Positions 1 to 8,084 are shown, numbered from the stretch's first letter. The stretch is 15,750 bases of DNA from CAZYTO01 sp964650405 (GCA_964650405.1 CAZYTO010000120.1:1-15750), one strand, 5' to 3'. Numbers and translations are program-made. Notes: generated by a model not told the origin, from the sequence alone.

Positions 1-1
1 T

Positions 2-43
2 CAGGGAGTGCAGATGAAAAAGCGCATCTACAGGATTCTGTAA
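2..43 (+). CDS. possible C-terminal end of an upstream gene (partial)
   Basis: Frame 2 is open from the window edge to a TAA at 41-43. It encodes QGVQMKKRIYRIL, which could be the end of a basic protein entering from the left. An ATG at 14 would otherwise give only a 9-codon ORF. Thirteen codons cannot show homology, so this may be chance. It matters mainly because the next gene would then have its own promoter in the 65 nt that follow. Confidence 0.25.
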   Translation, partial: QGVQMKKRIYRIL

Positions 44-94
44 CAGCGGGCGGTGGCAGCGTGCGCGCGCGGCGCGACCCGCTCCGCCTTCTGC

Positions 95-100
95 TACCCT
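95..100 (+). promoter_or_regulatory. weak -10-like hexamer 8 nt before the tricorn-like gene start
   Basis: The hexamer TACCCT keeps only the T-A----T skeleton of a sigma-70 -10 box. It ends 8 nt before the ATG at 109, and no Shine-Dalgarno site separates them. If it is real, the transcript would be leaderless. No convincing -35 box is visible. Confidence 0.25.
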
Positions 101-108
101 TCGCGCTC

Positions 109-3100
109 ATGCGCTCGCGCCTGCTGCCGCTCCTCCTGCTTGCCGCCCTGCTGCTCGCGACCTCTCCCGGATTTGCCGTCGACATTCATGACACCCGGCT
201 TCTCTCCGATCCGGCGGTCACGACCGACAAGATCGCGTTTGCGTACGCGAACGACCTCTGGGTCGCGAACCTCGACGGCAGCGGGGTGCGGCGGCTGACG
301 TCGCACCCCGGCGTGGAGTCGGGGCCGAAGTTCTCGCCGGACGGGAAGTGGATCGCCTTCACCGGACGGTACGAGGGGAACGCGGACGTCTACGTCGTGT
401 CGTCCGAGGGGGGCGTGCCGCGGCGGCTGACGTGGCACCCGAAGAACGACGTGGCCCTGGGCTTCACCCCCGACAGCGCCAACGTCCTCTTCTCCTCGCC
501 GCGCGACGTCTACACCCTGCGTTACCTGCAGCTCTTCACCGTGCCGGTCAACGGCGGCATGGCCACGAAGCTCCCCATCCCGCATGCGGCCAAGGCGGCG
601 TTTTCGAGCGACGGCAAGAAGATCGTCTACGTCCCGCTCGGCGACGCCTTCAACGAGTGGAAGCACTACCGGGGCGGCCAGAACTCGCACCTGGTCATCT
701 TCGACATGGCCACGTACGCCACCGAGGACGTGCCGCAGCCGGCCGGACGCTGCAACGACACCGACCCGATGTGGGTGGACGGGAAGATCTACTTCCGCTC
801 CGACCGCGACGGGGAGTTCAACCTCTACAGCTTTGATCCGGGCACGAAGAAGGTCACCCGGCTGACGAACCACAGGGACTTTCCGGTGGTCAACGCCACG
901 GGCGGCGCGGGGAAGGTCATCTACGAGCAGGCCGGCTACCTGCACCTGCTCGACGTGAAGAGCGGCAGCGACGCGCGGCTGAAGGTGGGCGTGGCCGCGG
1001 ACCTGGTGGAGACGCTGCCGCGGTTCGTGAAGGGCAAGAAGTACATCCGCAACGCGGCGGTCTCGCCGTCGGGTGCGCGCGCCGCGTTCGAGTACCGCGG
1101 CGAGATCTTTACCGTGCCGCGCGAGAAGGGCGACGAGCGCAACCTGACCAACACCCAGGCCGCGAACGACCGCTCGCCGGTGTGGTCGCCGGACGGCAAG
1201 TCCATCGCCTGGTTCTCCGACCGCAGCGGCGAGTACAAGCTCTACATCGGAGACCAGGACGGGAGGGCGACGCCGCGCGAGATCAAGGTCGACGGCGCAG
1301 GCTTCTACGACGATCCGAAGTGGTCGCCCGACAGCAGGAAGATCAGCTTCGCCGACAACTCCCGCTCCATCTACGTCCTGGACGTGGCCAGCGGCGCGGC
1401 GGAGAAGGTGTCGAGCGACGTCCTCTACGGCCCGGTGCGCGTGCTGAATCACTCCTGGTCGCCCGACTCGCAGTGGCTGGCCTATACCCGCAACACGCCG
1501 ACGTACATGAACCGGATCTGGCTCTACAACGTCAGCGAGAAGAAGTCGTATCCGCTCACCGATCCCTACACCGACGCCGGCCAGCCGGTGTTCGACGCCA
1601 ACGGCAAGTACCTCTACTTCTTCGCCTCCACCGACGCCGGACCGGTGGCCGACTGGTTCGCGCAGTCGAACAACGACCTCCGCTTCACCCGGGCCATCTA
1701 CCTGGCCGTGCTGCCGAAGGGCGTCGTCTCGCCGCTGGCCAAGGAGAGCGACGAGGAGTCGGTGAAGAAGGCCGACGAGGGAGACGACAAGGCCAAGGCT
1801 TCCGACGACAAGGCGAAGGCTGCGGACGACAAGTCGAAGGGGACGGACGACAAGAAGGGCGCCAAGGCGGCCACTCCGAAGGTGGCCATCGACTTCGACG
1901 GCCTCACGCAGCGCATCGTGGCCCTGCCGCTGAAGGCCGGACCGTACGATTCACTGCAGGCAGGCAAGACCGGCCAGATCTTCTACCTGAAGACGACGGC
2001 CTTCATCACCAACGGCCCCGACGAGCAGGCCCTGCAGCGTTTCGACCTGGACAAGCGCAAGGAAGAGACGCTGCTGGACGGCGTGAGCGACTACGCGATC
2101 TCCGCCGACAACAAGCGGATCCTCCTCGACAAGGGCGGCGCCTGGTCGCTCGTCGACGCCGGCGACAAGCTCGATCCGGCCAAGTTCCGCCTCGCCACCG
2201 ACCGCCTGATGGTCAAGATCGATCCGCACGCGGAATGGCGGCAGATCTACGAGGAGGCGTGGCGGATCAACCGCGACTACTTCTACGACCCGAAGATGCA
2301 CGGCGCCGACTGGCAGGCCATGAAAGCGAAGTACGAGGTCTTCCTCCCCGACCTGGCCGTGCGGCAGGACCTCAACCGGGTGATGATGTGGCTGCACTCC
2401 GAGTTGTCCGTCGGGCATCACCGCCTCAGCGGCGGCGACTCGCTGGCCGACACGGACTCGATCCCGGGCGGCCTGCTCGGCGCCGATTACAAGGTGGAGA
2501 ACGGCCGCTACCGGTTCGCCAAGGTCTACGGCGGCCTCAATTGGAATCCCGACCTCCGCTCGCCCCTCACCGAGCCGGGCGTCGACGTGAAGGCTGGGGA
2601 GTACCTGTTGGCCGTCGAAGGCAAGGACCTGAAGGCTCCCGAGGATCTCTATAGCCGCTTCGAGCAGACGGCGGGGCACATCGTCGAGCTGACCGTGGGG
2701 CCGAACGCCGACGGCAGCAGCTCGCGCGTGGTGAAGGTCGTGCCGGTCGAGGACGAGACGCCGCTGCGCAACCGCGACTGGGTGGAAGGCAACCTGCGCA
2801 AGGTCACCGAGGCCACGAACGGGCGCGTGGCCTACGTCTACGTGCCGAACACTGCCGGCTCGGGCTACGTCTACTTCAAGCGCTACTTCTTCCCGCAGGC
2901 CGACCGCGAGGCCATCATCGTGGACGAGCGGCACAACGGCGGCGGCGCGGTGGCCGATTACTACATCGACATCCTCCGCCGTCCCATGATCAGCCACTGG
3001 GCCATGCGCTACGGCGGCGATCTGAGGACGCCCCTGACCTCGATCCAGGGTCCGAAGGTGATGATCGCCGACGAGACGGCCGGGTCGGGCGGCGACCTCC

Positions 3101-3435
3101 TGCCGTGGATGTTCCGCAAGCTGAAGCTCGGCACGCTGGTCGGACGCCGTACCTGGGGCGGTCTGGTCGGCATCCTCGGCTTCCCCGAGCTGATGGACGG
3201 CGGCAACATCACCGCACCGAACCTCGGCATCTGGACGTCCGACGGTTTCGTGGTGGAGAACGAAGGCGTGCCGCCCGACGTGGACGTCGAACAGACGCCG
3301 GCGGACGTCATCGCCGGCCGTGATCCGCAACTGGAGAAGGCCATCGCCATCGTCATGAAAGAGCTGGCGGATCACCCGCCGCAGAAGGACGTCCGCCCGC
3401 CGTTCCCCGTACGCGCGCCGAGCGCGAGCCACTGA
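109..3435 (+). CDS. secreted tricorn-like protease, S41 family, with beta-propellers and PDZ domain
   Basis: This is a tricorn-type peptidase of 1108 aa, acting outside the cytoplasm on peptides. The ATG at 109 is chosen because a signal peptide follows directly (MRSRLLPLLLLAALLLATSPGFA); an in-frame GTG at 61 would put 16 Arg-rich residues ahead of it. Residues about 30-540 hold TolB/PD40-type propeller repeats (FSPDGKWIAF, WSPDGKSIAWFSDRSG, WSPDSRKISF). Residues 559-586 are a charged linker of four 7-residue DDK repeats. The protease core starts near 700 (HAEWRQIYEEAWRINRDYFY), and a PDZ-like segment lies at about 800-890. Catalytic candidates are His770 in GHH, Ser993 in TAGSGGD, and Glu1050 or Glu1052 before GVPPD. 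Archaeal tricorn is cytoplasmic; signal peptides are common in bacterial relatives. The next gene starts 10 nt downstream. Confidence 0.93.
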   Translation: MRSRLLPLLLLAALLLATSPGFAVDIHDTRLLSDPAVTTDKIAFAYANDLWVANLDGSGVRRLTSHPGVESGPKFSPDGKWIAFTGRYEGNADVYVVSSEGGVPRRLTWHPKNDVALGFTPDSANVLFSSPRDVYTLRYLQLFTVPVNGGMATKLPIPHAAKAAFSSDGKKIVYVPLGDAFNEWKHYRGGQNSHLVIFDMATYATEDVPQPAGRCNDTDPMWVDGKIYFRSDRDGEFNLYSFDPGTKKVTRLTNHRDFPVVNATGGAGKVIYEQAGYLHLLDVKSGSDARLKVGVAADLVETLPRFVKGKKYIRNAAVSPSGARAAFEYRGEIFTVPREKGDERNLTNTQAANDRSPVWSPDGKSIAWFSDRSGEYKLYIGDQDGRATPREIKVDGAGFYDDPKWSPDSRKISFADNSRSIYVLDVASGAAEKVSSDVLYGPVRVLNHSWSPDSQWLAYTRNTPTYMNRIWLYNVSEKKSYPLTDPYTDAGQPVFDANGKYLYFFASTDAGPVADWFAQSNNDLRFTRAIYLAVLPKGVVSPLAKESDEESVKKADEGDDKAKASDDKAKAADDKSKGTDDKKGAKAATPKVAIDFDGLTQRIVALPLKAGPYDSLQAGKTGQIFYLKTTAFITNGPDEQALQRFDLDKRKEETLLDGVSDYAISADNKRILLDKGGAWSLVDAGDKLDPAKFRLATDRLMVKIDPHAEWRQIYEEAWRINRDYFYDPKMHGADWQAMKAKYEVFLPDLAVRQDLNRVMMWLHSELSVGHHRLSGGDSLADTDSIPGGLLGADYKVENGRYRFAKVYGGLNWNPDLRSPLTEPGVDVKAGEYLLAVEGKDLKAPEDLYSRFEQTAGHIVELTVGPNADGSSSRVVKVVPVEDETPLRNRDWVEGNLRKVTEATNGRVAYVYVPNTAGSGYVYFKRYFFPQADREAIIVDERHNGGGAVADYYIDILRRPMISHWAMRYGGDLRTPLTSIQGPKVMIADETAGSGGDLLPWMFRKLKLGTLVGRRTWGGLVGILGFPELMDGGNITAPNLGIWTSDGFVVENEGVPPDVDVEQTPADVIAGRDPQLEKAIAIVMKELADHPPQKDVRPPFPVRAPSASH
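1783..1866 (+). repeat. four 21-bp in-frame repeats encoding DDKxKxx heptapeptides
   Basis: Units start at 1783, 1804, 1825 and 1846 and encode DDKAKAS, DDKAKAA, DDKSKGT and DDKKGAK. They form a Lys/Asp-rich, probably disordered linker between the propeller part and the catalytic part of the tricorn-like protease. The period is a multiple of three, so copy-number change would keep the frame. Confidence 0.85.
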
Positions 3436-3445
3436 GAGATCCGAT

Positions 3446-4207
3446 TTGAATGACCCATTGAAACGACCCGTGGCAAGACGATTGCGAGCCCCGTTGCGGG
3501 CCGCATCGATGTGGTTGACCGCGTCCCTTCCGTTCGCGACGGCCCTGCTCGCCGCGCCCACGGCGCACCTGCGCTCTCCGCAGGAGGCGATGGCCCGCGA
3601 GCTGATGGCCAACTTCACCGTGGGCCGCTTCGAGGCAGCCTCACGCGACTTCGACGCCACCATGCGGTCCGTGGCGCCGCCGAAGCAGTTGGCGGACATC
3701 AAGCAGGAGCTCGACGCGAACTACGGCCGCTTCCGTGGCATCACCGAAGCGCGCCTCAGCGCGCAGCACGGCCTGAAGGTGGTCGACCTCATCACCGAGT
3801 ACGAGAGGGGCTCCATCGACGTGCGCGTCGAGTTCGACGCTTTCAACCTGATCGGCACCGTGACGTTCAATCCCATCATCGAAGTCGATCCCGAGCTGGA
3901 GAAGTCGGCCCGGGAGCTCTTCGACAACTTCAATGCCGGCCGGTACGACCAGGTAGGCAGGAATTTCGACGGCGCCATGCAGAACCAGCTCCCGCCGCCG
4001 GTCCTGGCCGACCTGGCCCGCCAGTTGGCCCTGGCGTACGGCGCGTTCCATTCCGTCACCGGGATCCATCAGCACGCGGAGAAACAGTTCCGTGTCCTGG
4101 AGCTGACCGCGGCGTATGACAACGGTCCGGCCATCGTGCGCATCGTCTTCGCCATCAACGGACGGGTGACGGGGATGAAGATCACGCCGGTGAAGCACGA
4201 CCCGTAG
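3446..4207 (+). CDS. secreted protein with two DUF3887-like modules
   Basis: This 253-aa protein is probably exported. A basic N-terminus (RPVARRLRAPLR) precedes a hydrophobic stretch (MWLTASLPFATALLAAP). The start is uncertain: TTG at 3446 has GAGAG 7 nt upstream, whereas ATG at 3509 would begin at the signal-peptide core. The mature part is an internal duplication. Residues 49-102 (ARELMANFTVGRFEAASRDF...YGRFRGI) align by eye with 155-205 (ARELFDNFNAGRYDQVGRNF...YGAFHSV), and each is followed by a beta-rich half. The pattern matches DUF3887, a small secreted domain of unknown biochemical role. The gene lies 10 nt after the protease stop on the same strand, so co-transcription is likely. Function is not known. 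Confidence 0.75.
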   Translation: MNDPLKRPVARRLRAPLRAASMWLTASLPFATALLAAPTAHLRSPQEAMARELMANFTVGRFEAASRDFDATMRSVAPPKQLADIKQELDANYGRFRGITEARLSAQHGLKVVDLITEYERGSIDVRVEFDAFNLIGTVTFNPIIEVDPELEKSARELFDNFNAGRYDQVGRNFDGAMQNQLPPPVLADLARQLALAYGAFHSVTGIHQHAEKQFRVLELTAAYDNGPAIVRIVFAINGRVTGMKITPVKHDP

Positions 4208-4246
4208 CGCCGGCCGCCGGGTGTTCAATCGCTCCGAGCCGGCGCT
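4206..4246 (+). terminator. hairpin at the end of the protease operon
   Basis: AGCGCCGGC (4206-4214) pairs perfectly with GCCGGCGCT (4238-4246) around a 23-nt loop. The stem begins inside the TAG stop codon. No U-run follows, so it is not a classic intrinsic terminator; it may stabilise the 3' end or help factor-dependent termination. Confidence 0.3.
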
Positions 4247-4605
4247 CGATGGAGAGGAAGCCGTATACAACCTCCCCACGGTCCGTTCACCGTTTCGCGC
4301 TTCGGTCTTCGTCCACAACGTACCGATCCCGACTTCAGTGGCGCGCTGCGTGTGTCGATTCTGTTTCGTGTCGAGACACTGAATTTCCAACAATCCGTTG
4401 CGCGGATACGGCGCGACAGCAGCCGATGCAGCCGCGGAACGGCTGGTCCGAGAGCGGCGGCGGTGGCATGACCGGCCCGTCCATTGCAGAACGCGACCGC
4501 GCATGCTGCCGCGGTGCGCGACCTCGCGGAAGAGGTGCGCCGAACCTCCCCGCGAAGGGAAGCGGTGGCTTTCGCGAATGTCCATAGGTCCCTGACCACC
4601 GGCTG
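4247..4605. other. noncoding spacer, no recognisable gene
   Basis: Open frames on both strands encode Arg/Ser-rich, low-quality peptides with no family resemblance, and I see no tRNA fold or tandem repeat. The first 150 bases look less GC-rich than neighbouring genes (for example GTATACAACC and CTGAATTTCCAAC), which could mark a decayed gene or an undetected RNA. The last part probably carries the promoter of the kinase gene. Confidence 0.4.
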
Positions 4606-4633
4606 CTGACCGCGAACCGCTTAACGCTAGAAT
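4606..4633 (+). promoter_or_regulatory. candidate sigma-70-like promoter of the kinase gene
   Basis: CTGACC (4606-4611) and TAGAAT (4628-4633) are separated by 16 nt and match 4/6 and 5/6 of the TTGACA/TATAAT consensus. TAGAAT ends only 3 nt before the GTG at 4637. That is tighter than expected even for a leaderless transcript, so either the match is coincidental or translation starts slightly downstream. Confidence 0.4.
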
Positions 4634-4636
4634 CCT

Positions 4637-5422
4637 GTGATCCGAACGATTACTGCAACCCGGTACGTCACGCCGTTGCGCGAGGGAGGCTCGCTGCCGG
4701 CCATCGTCGAAGGAGACGACGACGGCACCTATGTGCTGAAGTTCCGCGGGGCGGGACAGGGGCCGCGGGCCCTGATCGCGGAGCTGGTGGCCGGAGAGAT
4801 CGGCCGTTACCTCGGGCTGCGCGTGCCGGAGATCGTGCTGATCTACCTCGATCCGCGCATGGCCAAGACGGAGCCCGATCCGGAGATCCAGGACCTGCTT
4901 CGGGCCAGCGAGGGGCTGAACCTGGCGCTCGACTACCTGCCGGGCTCGATCTCGTTTGATCCGGTCGCCGACGTGAATGCCGACGCCCGGCTGGCCTCGG
5001 CCATCGTCTGGTTCGACGCACTGGTCACGAACGTCGACCGCACGCCGCGCAACACGAACCTGCTGGTCTGGCACCGTGACCTGTGGCTCATCGACCACGG
5101 CGCCGCGCTGTACTTTCAGCACAATTGGGAGAGCGGGACGATCGCCCGGGCCGGCGCGCCGTTCGCGGCCATCCGGGAGCACGTGCTCCTGCCCCGGGCC
5201 AGCGCCCTGGCGGAGGTCGACGCCGAGCTGGCGCCTATGTTGACGGGGGACGCGCTCGACTCCATCGTGCAGCTCATCCCGGGCTCGTGGCTCTACGACG
5301 TCGAGCTCTTCGCCACGCCCAACGATCATCGCGCCGCCTACCGCGACTGGCTGCTGCAGCGGCTGGAAGCACCGCGCCGATGGGTGGAGGAGGCCGCGCG
5401 TGCGCGAACGCTACTCGTTTGA
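4637..5422 (+). CDS. HipA-like kinase (HipA_2 family)
   Basis: This 261-aa protein has a stand-alone HipA-type kinase fold and lacks the N-terminal subdomain of classical HipA (about 440 aa). Visible motifs are ATP-binding Lys35 in YVLKF, Glu49 as the likely helix-C partner, a glycine-rich GAGQG at 38-42, and catalytic loop TNVDRTPRNTNLL (131-143) with Asp134 and Asn139/141. Metal-binding Asp153 sits in LIDHG. The GTG start is supported because family members begin close to the TATRYVTPLREGGSLPAI segment. No HipB-like HTH antitoxin lies nearby. Instead the gene overlaps a DUF3037 gene by 23 nt, a recurrent pairing. Kinase activity is plausible because the key residues are present; the substrate is unknown and toxin activity should not be assumed. 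Confidence 0.85.
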   Translation: MIRTITATRYVTPLREGGSLPAIVEGDDDGTYVLKFRGAGQGPRALIAELVAGEIGRYLGLRVPEIVLIYLDPRMAKTEPDPEIQDLLRASEGLNLALDYLPGSISFDPVADVNADARLASAIVWFDALVTNVDRTPRNTNLLVWHRDLWLIDHGAALYFQHNWESGTIARAGAPFAAIREHVLLPRASALAEVDAELAPMLTGDALDSIVQLIPGSWLYDVELFATPNDHRAAYRDWLLQRLEAPRRWVEEAARARTLLV

Positions 5423-5804
5423 TTACGCCGTCGTGCGCGTCGTCCCCCGCGTGGAGCGCGGCGAGTTCGTCAACGCCGGGGTGATCGTCTTCTGTCCCAC
5501 CGAGAGCTACCTGGCCGCGAAGGTGGCCGTTCCCCGCGACCGCCTCCTGGCCCTCGATCCGGCCATCGACCTCGAGCTCATCGCCGCGCACCTCGACGTC
5601 ATCCCCCGCGTCTGCCGCGGCGGGAAGGACGCCGGCCCGATCGGCGAGCTCCCCCAGCGCGCCCGCTTCCACTGGCTCGTCGCCCCCCGCAGCACCATCA
5701 TCCAGGTGTCCCCGGTGCACGCCGGCGTGGAGGCCGACCTCGACGCGGCGCTGGATTCGCTGTACGCAAAGCTGGTGAGCCAACGACATGCACCGCGGTC
5801 ATGA
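5400..5804 (+). CDS. DUF3037 domain protein, partner of the HipA-like kinase
   Basis: This 134-aa protein is recognised as DUF3037 from its N-terminal pattern YAVVRVVPRVERGEFVNAGV (residues 9-28) and its C-terminal RFHWLVAPRSTIIQVSPVHA. It starts at GTG 5400 inside the end of the kinase gene, with GGAGG at 5386-5390 giving a 9-nt spacer, so the two genes look translationally coupled. There is no signal peptide or membrane segment, so it should be cytoplasmic. The family has no established biochemical function. The conserved RGEFVN-GV and APRST--Q-SPVH motifs suggest an active or binding site rather than a structural protein. Genomic linkage suggests it is a substrate, regulator or cofactor of the kinase. 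Confidence 0.87.
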   Translation: MRERYSFDYAVVRVVPRVERGEFVNAGVIVFCPTESYLAAKVAVPRDRLLALDPAIDLELIAAHLDVIPRVCRGGKDAGPIGELPQRARFHWLVAPRSTIIQVSPVHAGVEADLDAALDSLYAKLVSQRHAPRS

Positions 5805-6168
5805 AATGGGCGGCCCGGCGGAGGGAGGAGAGCGGTCGCTGGATCGTGTCCGCATGCGTGTCGTCAGCACCGCGGACGGCGGCGAGGTCAACTCCGGGAC
5901 GCTCTTTCAGTTTTGCGAAGCGGACGGCGTGATCTCCGCCGCATACGCGGGCGGCTCCATTCGCACCGGCTACCTGGTCGGACTTCGATCGGGCAGCTCC
6001 GTGGAGTTCCGGTACGCGCAGGTCGACGAGGCCGGCCGCATCGACGGTGGCCGGTCGACCTGCGAGCTGACGGTGCTCGACGACGGCCGATTCCGGCTGA
6101 CGGAGCACTTCCACTGGGAGTCGCGCGAAGGGAGCGGCACGAACGTCTTCGAAGAGGTGCGAACGTAG
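5788..6168 (+). CDS. small protein of the 'n-acetylglutamate synthase'-labelled family
   Basis: This 126-aa soluble protein has the layout NSGTLFQF...GVISAAYAGGSIRTGYLVG...EFRYAQVDEAGRIDGG...LTEHFHWES. It matches a family of about 110 aa often labelled n-acetylglutamate synthase. That label is doubtful, since no GNAT acetyl-CoA motif is visible. The short beta-strand repeats look like a small beta-sheet or lipocalin-like fold. The start is uncertain: ATG 5788 overlaps the previous gene by 17 nt and has a weak GGTGAG 10 nt upstream; ATG 5806 begins 1 nt after the previous stop; ATG 5854 would cut into the conserved core. The overlap or near-contact with the DUF3037 gene suggests one transcript with the kinase pair. 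Confidence 0.75.
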   Translation: MHRGHEMGGPAEGGERSLDRVRMRVVSTADGGEVNSGTLFQFCEADGVISAAYAGGSIRTGYLVGLRSGSSVEFRYAQVDEAGRIDGGRSTCELTVLDDGRFRLTEHFHWESREGSGTNVFEEVRT

Positions 6169-6257
6169 TTCCAGGCGCAAGGGTGCCGGCACTCCCGTCG
6201 TGAACCCCGCCAACCGTAACCCGCCACACCGCCTTCCGGAATTCGCCGCCCCTCGGT

Positions 6258-6263
6258 CATACT
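6258..6263 (+). promoter_or_regulatory. possible -10 box before the pilB-like gene
   Basis: CATACT matches 4/6 of TATAAT and ends 13 nt before the ATG at 6277, predicting a leader of only about 6 nt. No Shine-Dalgarno sequence lies between it and the start codon, and no good -35 is seen. Unless the upstream trio reads through the 108-nt spacer, this is the best promoter candidate. Confidence 0.3.
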
Positions 6264-6276
6264 TCCACTCTCGAAC

Positions 6277-8082
6277 ATGACCGCCACCCCCATCACCTCC
6301 TCGAAGTCGAAGGAAATCACCGTCGCCTATCTCGGCGAGCTGCTGTTCAACGCGGGGTTCGTCGACGAGAAGCAGAAGGCCGAGATCGAGCACACCGACC
6401 GGCAGTTCCGGCAGTCGCAGGCCCGCGGCGCCAAGACGCGATCGGACGAGGAGCAGAGCCCGTTCAAGGCCCTGGCGGCCATGAACCTGACCGACGCCAG
6501 CGGCAGCGGCACGCGGATCGACGACTTCCTCCTGGCCCGCCTCATCGCCGAGGATGCCCGCCTGCCCTTCTTCAAGATCGACACGCTCAAGCTCGACGTG
6601 GAGATGATCGAGTCGAAGATCTCCCGCCCCTTCGCCCGCAAGAACAAGCTCGTGCCGGTGGCCGTCCGGGACGGGAAGCTCATCGTCTCCGTCGTCAATC
6701 CGTTCGACACCGTCGCCCTGGACACCTATCACCAGATGGTGAAGCAGGACATCCACGTGGTCGTCTCCGCCGAGAGCGACATCATGGGTGTCATCAACGA
6801 GCAGTACGGGTTCCGGGCCTCGGTGACGAAGGCGGAGCGGGATCTCGGCCGCGGGACGATCGACCTCTCCAACCTCGAGCAGTATGTCAAGCTCAAGTCG
6901 GGCGCGGAGATCGAGGCCAGCGACGCCCACATCGTCAACGCCGTCGACTTCCTTCTGCAGCACGCCTACGACTCGCGAGCCTCGGATATCCACATCGAGC
7001 CGAAGCGCGAGCAGGCCATGATCCGCTTCCGCATCGACGGCGTGCTTCACGAGATCCAGCGCGTGCCCCGCCTGGTCAACCTGGCCATCACCTCGCGCCT
7101 CAAGACGATGTGCCGCATGGACATCGCCGAGAAGCGCCGCCCCCAGGACGGCCGCATCAAGACCGAGCGGGAAGGGAAGGAGATCGAGCTCCGCGTCTCC
7201 ACCCTCCCCACCGCCTTCGGCGAGAAGCTGGTCATGCGTATCTTCGATCCCGACGTCCTCCTGCGCGATCTGTCGGGCCTCGGCTTCTACGAGGACGAGC
7301 TGAAGACCTTCGACGACTGGATCAACCGCCCCCACGGCATCATCCTCGTCACCGGACCGACCGGCTCGGGCAAGACGGTCACGCTCTACTCCGCCCTCAA
7401 GTCGCTCTCCTCGCCGGAGATCAACATCACCACCATCGAGGACCCGATCGAGATGGTGCACGAGGACTTCAACCAGACCTCGGTGCAGTCGAAGATCGGG
7501 ATCACGTTCCCGGCGGCGTTGCGCACCATCCTCCGGCAGGATCCCGACATCATCATGGTCGGCGAGATCCGCGACGACGAGACGGCCCAGAACGCCGTGC
7601 AGGCCGCGCTCACCGGCCATCTCGTCTTTTCCACGCTCCACACCAACGATTCCGCCACGTCGGTCACGCGCCTCATCGACCTCGGCATCCAGCCGTTCCT
7701 CATTTCCTCGACGCTCATCGGGGCCATGGCCCAGCGCCTGCTGCGCAAGATCTGCGACGACTGCAAGCGCAATCGGCCGCTGACGGTGGAAGAGGCGGGG
7801 ATGCTCAACCTCCAGGCCCCGCCGGGCAAGCGCATCATCGTGAAGGAAGGCGCCGGCTGTATCCGCTGCCGCAACACCGGCTACTTCGGCCGCACCGGCA
7901 TCTTCGAGATCCTTCCCATCGACAACGCCATCCGCGACCTCATCGACCGCTCCGAGGACTTCCTGAAGATCAAAGACATGGCCATCAAGCGCGGCATGCG
8001 CACGCTGCGGCAGAGCGCCCTGCGCAAACTCGCCGAGGGAACGACGAGTTTCGAGGAAGTAGTGCGCGTGACGGGGATCTGA
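6277..8082 (+). CDS. PilB/GspE-family assembly ATPase for type IV pili or type II secretion
   Basis: This 601-aa cytoplasmic hexameric ATPase powers pseudopilus or pilus subunit extrusion. An MshEN-type N-terminal domain covers about residues 75-185 (FARKNKLVPVAVRDGKLIVSV). The N2 domain contains the typical SRASDIHIEP segment. Core motifs are Walker A GPTGSGKT (360-367), Asp box around IEDPIEM (387-393), Walker B IIMVGE (425-430) with Glu430, and His box STLHTND (452-458). A zinc-binding pair CDDC (493-496) and CIRC (528-531) is intact, which favours PilB/GspE over the retraction ATPase PilT. The ATG has no Shine-Dalgarno site. No pilT, pilC, pilM-Q or gsp neighbour is present, so which machine it serves cannot be told from this window. 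Confidence 0.95.
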   Translation: MTATPITSSKSKEITVAYLGELLFNAGFVDEKQKAEIEHTDRQFRQSQARGAKTRSDEEQSPFKALAAMNLTDASGSGTRIDDFLLARLIAEDARLPFFKIDTLKLDVEMIESKISRPFARKNKLVPVAVRDGKLIVSVVNPFDTVALDTYHQMVKQDIHVVVSAESDIMGVINEQYGFRASVTKAERDLGRGTIDLSNLEQYVKLKSGAEIEASDAHIVNAVDFLLQHAYDSRASDIHIEPKREQAMIRFRIDGVLHEIQRVPRLVNLAITSRLKTMCRMDIAEKRRPQDGRIKTEREGKEIELRVSTLPTAFGEKLVMRIFDPDVLLRDLSGLGFYEDELKTFDDWINRPHGIILVTGPTGSGKTVTLYSALKSLSSPEINITTIEDPIEMVHEDFNQTSVQSKIGITFPAALRTILRQDPDIIMVGEIRDDETAQNAVQAALTGHLVFSTLHTNDSATSVTRLIDLGIQPFLISSTLIGAMAQRLLRKICDDCKRNRPLTVEEAGMLNLQAPPGKRIIVKEGAGCIRCRNTGYFGRTGIFEILPIDNAIRDLIDRSEDFLKIKDMAIKRGMRTLRQSALRKLAEGTTSFEEVVRVTGI

Positions 8083-8084
8083 AG

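Noticed and set aside
1951..3702. A 583-codon open frame on the minus strand
   Set aside because: It lies antisense to the tricorn-like protease, has a composition rich in Val/Asp/His/Arg typical of reverse-strand GC-rich codons, and shows no family motif.
4637..5422. Classical HipA toxin of a HipBA pair
   Set aside because: The protein is much shorter than HipA, lacks the N-terminal subdomain, and has no HipB-like HTH partner, so the hipA symbol would mislead.
5788..6168. Genuine N-acetylglutamate synthase
   Set aside because: No GNAT acetyl-CoA-binding motif and far too short; the label comes from database propagation in this family.
6183..6192. Perfect 10-bp palindrome GTGCCGGCAC in the spacer before the pilB-like gene
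   Set aside because: Too short and GC-rich to distinguish from chance; no second copy seen in the window and not positioned as a clear operator.
5698..7641. A 647-codon open frame on the minus strand
   Set aside because: It is antisense to the DUF3037, small-protein and pilB-like genes, which are clearly real; the translated sequence has no recognisable domain.
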